The notes under the pieces were generated by a model that was not told the DNA's origin, ran no database searches, and saw only the letters and a list, made by a program, of their open reading frames with translations. Shown in pieces: positions 57,801-64,000 of a DNA stretch of 64,000 nucleotides. A program made the translations under genes and the position numbers. The stretch spans positions 89,691-153,690 of the forward strand of contig CAZICM010000019.1 in the NCBI GenBank assembly GCA_964537685.1, given 5' to 3'. This DNA comes from CAZICM01 sp964537685. Lineage in GTDB: Bacteria > Myxococcota_A > Polyangia > Polyangiales > Polyangiaceae. Numbering within the stretch: the first letter of the stretch is position 1; every line of letters begins with the position of its first letter.

Positions 57801-59033
57801 CTTCAGCCTGCCGACCTTGGACAAGTCGTAGCGCTCGGGGTTGAAGAACAAGTTGTGGAACAGCGTCTTCGCGGTCTCGAGTGTCGGCGGATCTCCGGGG
57901 CGCAGCCGCCGGTAAATCTCTAAGATCGCGTCCTCCATCGTCTTGACCTTGTCGGCCAAGAGCGTGTCGCGAAGGTAGGAGCCGACGTTCAAGCCGTCGA
58001 TAAACAAAATCCTAAAGCTGTCGATGCTGGCGTCGCGCAGCCGCTCGAGCTTGTGCGCGGTGAGCTCCTCGTTCACCTCGATGATCACTTCGCCCGTTTC
58101 AGGGTCGACAATGTCATGCGCGGCAACTTTACCAACGAGCTCCTCGGCCTCGAGCGCAAGGCGTTCTAGGTTCGCTTCCTTCATCTTGCGGATCGCCGCG
58201 CGCGTGAACTTCGTGTTCTTTTTCACGATCACGTCGGCGCCCAGCTTGATGTCGCGCGTCGCGCGCTGGCCTGCGAGCAAGTCGTATTCGATGCTCTTCG
58301 AATAGCGGCCCGAACCCCGCTCGATATAGACCGTCTCTGTCGAATAAAAATAATTGAGCAGGTCTTGCGTCGAGTAACCGAGCGCCCGCAGCAGAACCGT
58401 TGCGTGCATCTTGCGGCGCCGGTCGATGCGCACATAGATGATGTCCTTCGGATCGAACTCGAAATCGAGCCACGAGCCGCGGTACGGAATCACGCGCGCC
58501 GAATAGAGCAGCTTGCCGCTTGAGTGCGTCTTGCCCTTATCGTGATCAAAAAACACGCCCGGCGAGCGGTGAAGCTGGCTGACCACCACGCGCTCGGTGC
58601 CGTTGATGATAAACGTTCCCGTTTCGGTCATCAGCGGCAGCTCGCCGAAATACACCTCCTGCTCTTTGATATCGCGCACGATGCGTTCGCCGCCGTCGCG
58701 CGTGTCGTAGATCATGAGCTGGTTGGTGACTTTGATGGGTGCGGCATAGGTCATGCCCCTCTGCCTGCACTCATCCACATCGTATTTCGGTGGCTCCAGG
58801 TTGTACGATACGAACACCAGCTCGCTGGTGCCGTTAAAGTCCTTGATCGGAAACACCGATCGAAAAACGGCCTGCAGCCCCACCTCGTCCCGCTCATGGG
58901 GCGGGATGGTCATTTGTAGGAATTTGTCATAACTCGACTTTTGGATGTCGATGAGGTTGGGAACGTCGACGATGCGACGGACGCGGCCAAGATTCTTACG
59001 GACGCGGAAGTTGGACTGGACAACCGACGGCAT
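54900..59033 (-). CDS. rpoB: DNA-directed RNA polymerase subunit beta
   Basis: This 1377-residue subunit starts at [16 protein letters not shown] (ATG 59033, GGAGG 7 bases upstream). Family regions seen include the rifampicin-site segment [20 protein letters not shown] followed by [20 protein letters not shown]. The active-site contacts [12 protein letters not shown] and the C-terminal [25 protein letters not shown] are also present. [10 protein letters not shown] matches the wild-type rifampicin-sensitive pattern. Acidic residues close the C-terminus (AEEEE). It is separated from rplL by 520 bp with a strong RNA structure. Confidence 0.97.
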   Translation of the reverse strand: [1377 protein letters not shown]

Positions 59034-59553
59034 CGATTTCCTCCGGCTCTCACGTTGCGCCTGCAAAAAGCGCGCTGAACGAACCGAGCAGCAGACATCA
59101 ATCTATAAAATCGCCCCAAGAAAACGGCTTGTGTGCGCCGGAACCGCTTGCAGGGTGTGGAAGAAGCGGTCTTTCGCACGGCTCGCTGACATGGAACGAA
59201 AGTACTTGTTTCAAAGGCTTTCCGTGTGTGTTGTCCTTGGCTTTTGGACAAGGCACGGTGCGGCCAGGGAACAAGCTCTTTGTCAATACGTCGTAATCAC
59301 TCCTAGGCGCCCTCCCGTTGTGGAGCGCGCGCGACTTCTTGTTGAAGAATGATTCACAAAACCTGGCTTCAGGCCAAAAACCTGATGTGGTTTACACGTG
59401 CCTCATTCTTCTCGCCACCCCGCTCGCGCTGTATTTTGCGCGGACTTTGTCAGTGCTACAAAAGCCGGATTCGCGGCAGAGGGACACTCCCTCTGCCGCT
59501 GCTTTGCAGCGAAGAATCCGGCGAGTCCCGATTCCAAATGGAATTCAGAACCG
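59034..59553. other. 520-bp rplL-rpoB intergenic leader
   Basis: No coding frame is supported. This is the leader of rpoBC, downstream of the attenuator-like element at 59458-59522. The rest has no obvious promoter; TTGTAGCAC and other AT-rich parts near 59430-59460 follow the attenuator. Whether an internal promoter exists cannot be judged here. Confidence 0.5.
59458..59522 (-). terminator. Branched stem-loop with U-tract between rplL and rpoB (attenuator/processing site)
   Basis: An outer 9-bp stem GCCGGATTC/GAATCCGGC (59464-59472, 59514-59522) encloses a perfect 12-bp hairpin GCGGCAGAGGGA-CAC-TCCCTCTGCCGC (59473-59499) and a small CTGC-TTT-GCAG hairpin. On the minus strand the structure begins 31 nt after the rplL stop and is followed by TTTTGTAG. 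E. coli has an attenuator and an RNase III cut at the same place; the sequences are unrelated, and a similar role is inferred. Confidence 0.65.
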
Positions 59554-59940
59554 TTACTTGAGCTCGACCGTGGCGCCTGCTTCGGTGAGCTTCTTCTTGA
59601 TTTCCTCGGCGTCCGCCTTGGAAATGCCTTCCTTGACAACCTTGGGCGCGGCCTCCACCAAGTCCTTCGCTTCCTTCAAGCCGAGGCCCGTGATCTCGCG
59701 AATGACCTTGATGACCTGGATCTTGTTGGCACCGGCCGACGCAAGATTGACCGTAAACTCGGTCTGCTCCGGAGCGGCTTCCTTGGCTTCGGCAGCCGCC
59801 GGGCCGGCCGCGACAGCAACAGCCGCCGGAGCCGCCTTCACGCCCCACTTGTTTTCAAGCTCTTTGATGAGCTCCGCAATCTGAATGACCGGAAGATTTG
59901 AAAGGTAATCGACAACCGCTTCCCGCGTGATCTCAGCCAT
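59554..59940 (-). CDS. rplL: 50S ribosomal protein L7/L12
   Basis: This 128-residue stalk protein recruits translational GTPases. The N-terminal dimerisation helix, a long Ala/Pro hinge (about 36-58) and the C-terminal globular domain (FTVNLASAGANKIQVIKVIREITGLGLKEAKDLVE) are normal. 161 bp separate it from rplJ, a longer gap than in many bacteria. It is followed by the branched stem-loop. Confidence 0.96.
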   Translation of the reverse strand: MAEITREAVVDYLSNLPVIQIAELIKELENKWGVKAAPAAVAVAAGPAAAEAKEAAPEQTEFTVNLASAGANKIQVIKVIREITGLGLKEAKDLVEAAPKVVKEGISKADAEEIKKKLTEAGATVELK

Positions 59941-60101
59941 GATGAGACTCCTTCAACCCCTGCACCGCCCCAAACCCGGGGCGCGTGGTGTAAAACCAAA
60001 ACACAATGGGTGGCAAGCACCCTTTTTAAATTCACTCGGTAACCTTGCGAAATCGCTTGGTTTCCCGGTTTTGCTCAATCATCGAATGGCCTGCGCAGGC
60101 A

Positions 60102-60626
60102 TCACTTGCCAGCGCCTTCTTCCTTCGCCTTGAGCAGATAGACAAAATTCTGAGCCGGCGCATTGAGAAGCTGCAGCAATTGCTGCGCCGGTGCCTGAAG
60201 CGTCATGAGCAGGGTCGCCCGCAGCTCATTCTTACCAGGCATCGTTGCAAGCTGCGTCTCCACGGCTTCGGGCGAGAGGACTTGCCCCTCGATCAATCCC
60301 GCTTTGATCTTCAGCTTCTCGTTGTCCTTCCGAAACGCCTTCACCACTTTCGCGGCGGCGCTCGGATCTTCATAACTCCACGCGACGCCCGTCATTCCAG
60401 ACAGGCTCTTGTCGAGCGCTTTGGCCCAGTTGTGTTCCTTGATGGCTTGGCGCACGAGCGTGTTTTTTACGACTCGGTACTCCACGCCCGACTTCCGGAA
60501 TTGATCGCGAAGCTTGCTAACGGCTTCTACGTTCATGCCCTTGAAGTCGAGAAACACAGCCGACGACATTCTTGCGAAACTCGTCTTGACGGACTGGATG
60601 ACCGTTGCTTTTTGGGTCCGCTCCAT
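60102..60626 (-). CDS. rplJ: 50S ribosomal protein L10
   Basis: This 174-residue protein anchors L7/L12 dimers to the ribosome. It begins MERTQKATVIQSVKTSFARM and includes the RNA-binding NTLVRQAIK region and the C-terminal helix (APAQQLLQLLNAPAQNFVYLLKAK) for L7/L12 binding. The ATG is only 3 bases after the rplA stop, so it has no separate leader in which the usual L10 autoregulatory site could lie. Confidence 0.95.
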   Translation of the reverse strand: MERTQKATVIQSVKTSFARMSSAVFLDFKGMNVEAVSKLRDQFRKSGVEYRVVKNTLVRQAIKEHNWAKALDKSLSGMTGVAWSYEDPSAAAKVVKAFRKDNEKLKIKAGLIEGQVLSPEAVETQLATMPGKNELRATLLMTLQAPAQQLLQLLNAPAQNFVYLLKAKEEGAGK

Positions 60627-60629
60627 CGC

Positions 60630-61337
60630 TTATGCCTCCGCCTTGCTGCCAAAGGTCAAAGGATCGATTCGAATGCCCGGGCCCATGGTTGACGTCATCG
60701 TAATGCTCCGGAGATAGATGCCCTTTGCGGTGGCCGGTTTGGCGCGAATGAGTGCCTGAAGCAAAGCATCCGCGTTGGCGGCCAGGGACTTCTCCGGAAA
60801 CGACGCCTTGCCAATGCGGGCGTGCACAATACCGGCCTTTTCGACGCGGTACTCCACCTTGCCTGCCTTGGCTTCGGACACGGCCGTCTTCACGTCGAAG
60901 GTGACGGTGCCCACCTTGGGGTTCGGCATCAGGCCCCGGGGACCCAGGATACGGCCGAGCTTACCGACGAGGCCCATCATGTCAGGCGTCGCGATTACGC
61001 GGTCGAAATCCATAAAGCCCTCTTGAACCTTCGCCACGAGATCGGCCTCGCCCACGAAATCCGCGCCTGCGGCTTCCGCTTCTTTGGCCTTCTCACCCTT
61101 GGCGAACACCAAAACGCGCAGCGATTGGCCGGTTCCGTGAGGAAGAACCACCGCTCCGCGCACCATCTGATCGGCGTGCCTGGGATTGACGCCCAGACGA
61201 ACGGCCAAATCGACGGTTTCGTCAAACTTCGCGAGCGCGGTCTTTTTTACGAGCGCGCACGCTTCATCCAGACTGTATCGTTTGCTGCGATCCACAAGCG
61301 CTCTGGTCGCAGTTTTTCTCTTGGCGACTTTCGGCAT
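60630..61337 (-). CDS. rplA: 50S ribosomal protein L1
   Basis: This 235-residue protein binds 23S rRNA at the L1 stalk and, in other bacteria, represses its own operon. The conserved GTGQSLRVLVFAKG and PDMMGLVGKLGRILGPRGLM segments are present, and TSTMGPGIRIDP closes the fold. AGGAGG lies close before the ATG. The 404-bp gap upstream may hold an L1 operator. It is translationally linked to rplJ (3-bp gap). Confidence 0.96.
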   Translation of the reverse strand: MPKVAKRKTATRALVDRSKRYSLDEACALVKKTALAKFDETVDLAVRLGVNPRHADQMVRGAVVLPHGTGQSLRVLVFAKGEKAKEAEAAGADFVGEADLVAKVQEGFMDFDRVIATPDMMGLVGKLGRILGPRGLMPNPKVGTVTFDVKTAVSEAKAGKVEYRVEKAGIVHARIGKASFPEKSLAANADALLQALIRAKPATAKGIYLRSITMTSTMGPGIRIDPLTFGSKAEA

Positions 61338-61741
61338 CTGCCCTCCTTTGCGTTAACGTGCATTGCCGAGCATGACTGCTAGCGGCTTTCGCCTCCCACG
61401 GTGCGCCTTGTGATGACCGTGGTACATCTTTCAAACTGTTAGAAACGTCGAGTCACGGGAAGCGATTGATGCTGTGATGCTCTTCGCCGGGCCTTCGTAT
61501 GAACGCTGTGAACCGTTCGCTCATGACGACTGCGCGTTTGCGTTTGCGTTTACGTTTGCGGCTGCGGCACTTGCGTGTTGCAGCGCTTGCGTTTTGTCGC
61601 GCCTGCGTGTTTCACGCTGTGCGCGGCTCGAGCACTTAGCCTCTATCCTCCGTTCCCTGTCGCCCCGGCGGCGCCGGTTCGATAAGGGGCGCCCCTTTTA
61701 GAGCGCTTGGCCGCACTTTGCAAGCTCGGCCCACATTTTTT
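61338..61741. other. 404-bp rplK-rplA intergenic region
   Basis: This is unusually long for the L11-L1 pair. It holds four GCGTTT-type hexamer repeats (61534-61557), a CCACGGT/ACCGTGG inverted repeat (61396-61402 and 61416-61422), a GGC-GAAA-GCC tetraloop hairpin (minus strand, 61384-61393) close to the rplA ribosome-binding site, and a GC palindrome at 61684-61697. No coding frame is supported. It may contain an internal promoter, or the L1 regulatory site. Confidence 0.55.
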
Positions 61742-62185
61742 TCAGTCGACGATCTCAATTCCCATGGAACGCGCGGTTCCCGCCATGCTCCTCATGGCCG
61801 ACTCGAGGTTCGTCGTGTTCATGTCTTGCATCTTGAGCTGAGCGAGCTCAGTCAATTGCCTCTTCGTGACCGAACCCACCTTGGTCTTGTTGGGCTCTTT
61901 CGAACCGCTTCCGGGCTTTTTGGTCGTCGCCAGCCCAGCCGCTTTTTTAAGCAGCACCGATGCGGGCGGCGTTTTCATGATGAAGGTGAATGAACGATCT
62001 GAGTACACGGTGATCACCACCGGAATGATCATGTCACCTTGCTGAGAAGTCCGTGCGTTGAAGTCCTTGCAAAACGCCATGATATTGACGCCGTGCTGAC
62101 CAAGCGCGGGGCCGACCGGCGGCGAAGGATTCGCCTTTCCTGCGGGGAGCTGCAACTTAACGTATCCGGTGATTTTCTTTGCCAT
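61742..62185 (-). CDS. rplK: 50S ribosomal protein L11
   Basis: This 147-residue protein of the GTPase-associated centre shows KKITGYVKLQLPAGKANPSPPVGPALGQHGVN at the start and the RNA-binding C-terminal domain with GTARSMGIEI. The site of thiostrepton contact (PPVGPALG) is intact. A gap of 99 bp separates it from nusG. Confidence 0.96.
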   Translation of the reverse strand: MAKKITGYVKLQLPAGKANPSPPVGPALGQHGVNIMAFCKDFNARTSQQGDMIIPVVITVYSDRSFTFIMKTPPASVLLKKAAGLATTKKPGSGSKEPNKTKVGSVTKRQLTELAQLKMQDMNTTNLESAMRSMAGTARSMGIEIVD

Positions 62186-62284
62186 GGCTAATACCTGCTG
62201 ACCCTGCTCTTCAAATCGTCATTCGTTCTTTATGTCTTTAATGAGATCGACAACAGCCGCTGCCGGCGGCTTTCGCGATGACTT

Positions 62285-62815
62285 CTACCGCTTCTCCACC
62301 GCGGAGAAATCAAGCTCCACACTGGTTGGCCGGCCGAAAATCGAAACTTTTACTTTGAGCTTTTGCTTGTCCATTTTCACGTCATCAACAGTGCCCGTGA
62401 AGTTTGCAAACGCTCCATCCAGCACGCGGACCTCTTCACCCACCTCAAACGTGAGCCTGGGCTTCGGCTTTGCGGCGCCTTCAACGATGCCGCGGCGCAG
62501 GTTGTCAATCTGCGCGATAGGCACTTCTTGCGGGGACTGATTGCCGATGAAGCCCGTAACTTTAGGCGTGTCTTTCACCAAGTGCCACGCCTGCTCGTTC
62601 ATCTCCATTTCGACGAAGATATAGCCGGGCAGGCTGAGCTTCTGGCGCACGCGCGTTTTACCGCCCGGACGCTGCTCCGTCACGGTTTCGCTGGGGATCA
62701 GAATCTCGCCAAATTTTTCCTCGAGGCCATGCTGCTTCACGCGTTGCAGAAGCGCATCGCGGACCTTGGCCTCGTATCCCGAGTAGGTATGAATGACGTA
62801 CCACTTTTTCGCCAT
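62285..62815 (-). CDS. nusG: Transcription antitermination factor NusG
   Basis: This 176-residue protein has an NGN domain (MAKKWYVIHTYSGYEAKVRD...) and a C-terminal KOW motif (VGEEVRVLDGAFANFTGTVDDV). The length is standard. The ATG at 62815 was chosen over an upstream start at 62836 because the family begins near MAKKWYVIHTYSGYE. It follows secE after 30 bp, the normal arrangement. Confidence 0.96.
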   Translation of the reverse strand: MAKKWYVIHTYSGYEAKVRDALLQRVKQHGLEEKFGEILIPSETVTEQRPGGKTRVRQKLSLPGYIFVEMEMNEQAWHLVKDTPKVTGFIGNQSPQEVPIAQIDNLRRGIVEGAAKPKPRLTFEVGEEVRVLDGAFANFTGTVDDVKMDKQKLKVKVSIFGRPTSVELDFSAVEKR

Positions 62816-62845
62816 AACGCGTGGCTCCCCGCACAAGGTGGGCTC

Positions 62846-63595
62846 TTAACTGCCGTCTCCGTAGATGAGGTTCGTAATGAAGCCCCACAGCCGGTCGAGT
62901 AGGGCAAGATAGATGGTTGCAATTGCGCTGGCCGCGATGACCACGACCGTGGCGTTGTAGACCTCTTTGCGGTCGGGCCACTTTACCTTGGCAAGCTCGC
63001 CCGCGACATCATCGCTCCACGTTCGTACATCGGGGCGGCGATAGGTCCGCAGCACGGTGATGAGCGCCGCTACAGCGCCGACCACCAGCGAGATGCTTGT
63101 TTTTTCGTCGTCGCCCACAGCCGCCAGAGTAGGCAGGCTTTGACTGAACCAGTCTTTGTTGGAGAGGTAAACCCAAACGCCGTGAATGAACTTTCCGAAG
63201 ACATAAGCCGCGATCATGCCAGCGGCGAAGAAGCCCGCGAGCACATAGCGCTCGGTGCCTAATTGAGCCGGGGATGCGCCTTCTTCGGAGCCTTCGAGAT
63301 CTTTTGCGGCATCGCCTTGTTCGCCGCCGGAATCTTCGTTCTCGTTCTCGTTCTCGTCGCTGCCGTCTTCGCTCTCGTCGCTGCTGTCTTCGCTCTCGCC
63401 GTCGTTCTCGGTCTCTTCTTCGGTCTCTTCCGCAGCATCTTCGGCAGCGCCGCCCGCAGGCACAAGAGCCTCCTCCTCGCTGCTGCGATCGCGCGTGCGC
63501 TCGCTCCGGGCAGGCTTCTCCCTTTGGGCTGTCTCACGCGCAGATGAAGCCTTCGCGCGTGCGGGAGATTTTTGATCGCTCTTTGCCTTTGCCAT
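62846..63595 (-). CDS. secE: Protein translocase subunit SecE with long acidic N-terminus
   Basis: This 249-residue subunit of the SecYEG channel has three predicted membrane segments (about 115-140, 160-180 and 215-235) and the conserved cytoplasmic helix WSDDVAGELAKVKWPDRKEV before the last one. It is far longer than most SecE proteins. The extra ~110 N-terminal residues are charged, with a run of Glu/Asp/Ser from ~40 to ~95 (EDSSDESEDGSDENENENED). This part is likely disordered. The core assignment rests on the helix and the position next to nusG. Confidence 0.93.
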   Translation of the reverse strand: MAKAKSDQKSPARAKASSARETAQREKPARSERTRDRSSEEEALVPAGGAAEDAAEETEEETENDGESEDSSDESEDGSDENENENEDSGGEQGDAAKDLEGSEEGASPAQLGTERYVLAGFFAAGMIAAYVFGKFIHGVWVYLSNKDWFSQSLPTLAAVGDDEKTSISLVVGAVAALITVLRTYRRPDVRTWSDDVAGELAKVKWPDRKEVYNATVVVIAASAIATIYLALLDRLWGFITNLIYGDGS

Positions 63596-63640
63596 ACCGA
63601 CGTTCTTTCAGACACCCAATGACCACATAAACAAGCGCGG

Positions 63641-63713
63641 CAGGGGCAGAGAGGCTCGAACTCCCGACCTGCGGATTTGGAATCCGCTGCTCTACCAACT
63701 GAGCTATACCCCT
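63641..63713 (-). tRNA. trnW: tRNA-Trp (anticodon CCA)
   Basis: The 73-nt gene folds into a full cloverleaf on the minus strand: acceptor stem AGGGGTA/TGCCCCT, D-loop with AGTTGGTAGAGC, anticodon stem-loop GCGGA-TTCCAAA-TCCGC with anticodon CCA, and the GTTCGAGCC T-loop. The CCA end is not encoded. It lies between secE and rpmG, as in many bacteria. Confidence 0.97.
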
Positions 63714-63748
63714 AGTTGTTCCTTCGGATATGTGATTTTGCCGAACAG

Positions 63749-63934
63749 TTATTTGCTTTCGTGATGCAGCGTGTGCTTTTTGCACTGCTTGCAATACTTT
63801 TTCAGCTCGATCACTTGGCCGGGACTCTTTGTGGTTTTGTAGTTCCTTGCTTTGCATTCGGTGCAAGCCAGCGCGATCGGGATTCGAGTCGCTTTTCCCG
63901 AGCGTCCACGCTCTGCGCTGGCCTGCCCCGTCAT
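63749..63934 (-). CDS. rpmG: 50S ribosomal protein L33
   Basis: This 61-residue protein carries the zinc-type cysteines CTEC and CKQC in RIPIALACTECKARNYKTTK and KKYCKQCKKHTLHHESK. The first 15 residues (MTGQASAERGRSGKA) are an unusual extension. The ATG is only 7 bases after the tuf stop. Confidence 0.92.
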   Translation of the reverse strand: MTGQASAERGRSGKATRIPIALACTECKARNYKTTKSPGQVIELKKYCKQCKKHTLHHESK

Positions 63935-63941
63935 CGTCTGC

Positions 63942-64000
63942 CTACACCAAAATCTTCGTCACGACGCCCGCGCCGACGGTCTTGCCACCCTCGCGGATAG
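63942..64000 (-). CDS. tuf: Elongation factor Tu, C-terminal end (partial)
   Basis: The last codons read REGGKTVGAGVVTKILV then TAG at 63942-63944, which is the classic C-terminus of EF-Tu. The rest lies beyond the window. It is followed by rpmG after 7 bases. As transcription is leftward, tuf is the first gene of the cluster visible here. Confidence 0.93.
   Translation of the reverse strand, partial: IREGGKTVGAGVVTKILV

Noticed and set aside
61684..61697. Palindrome AAGGGGCGCCCCTT as the rplK terminator
   Set aside because: On the minus strand it is followed by ATCG and not by a U-tract, so it does not look like an intrinsic terminator for rplK.

Overview
The window looks like a chromosomal segment from a member of the Myxococcota (deltaproteobacteria in the older sense). 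Several points support this. Two tandem DUF2330 proteins end in MYXO-CTERM-like tails (small and Gly residues, a hydrophobic stretch, then an Arg cluster). There are several Cys-rich lipoproteins with Gly/Ser linkers, a PEGA/TPR protein, a VolA-type surface lipase, a B12-dependent ribonucleotide reductase and an RNase J. Base composition is only moderately GC-rich by eye, lower than in classical fruiting myxobacteria, so an uncultured or early-branching myxococcotan is possible. No phage, integrase, transposase, CRISPR or rRNA gene was seen.

Layout. 1-3 kb: a membrane metallophosphoesterase, then a coupled trio DUF971 / engB / ECF sigma factor joined by ATGA overlaps. 3.1-9.6 kb: nuoLMN, the three antiporter-like complex I subunits, with extra soluble domains in NuoL and NuoM. 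9.6-12.3 kb (minus): rnj and a CHAD-domain gene, coupled. 12.7-17.4 kb: nrdJ, a 122-bp palindromic repeat, panB. 17.4-30 kb: an accessory, mostly cell-surface region with a GT87-like membrane protein flanked by ~43-bp repeats, two Cys-rich lipoproteins, a von Willebrand A protein with a membrane partner, an orphan alpha-helical protein and a 1252-residue lipase-like lipoprotein. 30.1-36.7 kb: a GT2 glycosyltransferase, ihfA, a MerR-type regulator, a tail-anchored orphan, a lipoprotein, an Omp85 protein, a secreted orphan and a precorrin-2 dehydrogenase. 36.8-50.3 kb: a TPR/PEGA protein, Cys-rich and Ser-rich lipoproteins, long-form hflX, thrB, an M48 peptidase with a dynamin-like GTPase, thiL, a small lipoprotein and the DUF2330 pair.

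50.5-64 kb (all minus strand) is the core transcription/translation cluster, in transcription order tuf (only its last 19 codons and stop) - rpmG - tRNA-Trp - secE - nusG - rplK - rplA - rplJ - rplL - rpoB - rpoC. A strong intrinsic terminator closes it at 50.47 kb. The gene order is classical, but the spacing is not: rplA-rplJ are 3 nt apart, rplK-rplA are 404 nt apart, and a large branched stem-loop with a U-tract lies between rplL and rpoB.

The most unusual items are the extra domains on NuoL and NuoM, the RNase J-CHAD coupling, the natural 11-His tract near the RpoC C-terminus, the long acidic SecE N-terminus, the rplL-rpoB RNA structure, the sigma-54-like promoter before the DUF2330 gene, and two unexplained repeat families (16.25 kb and 17.9-19.9 kb). 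I did not find a clear defence or biosynthetic system.
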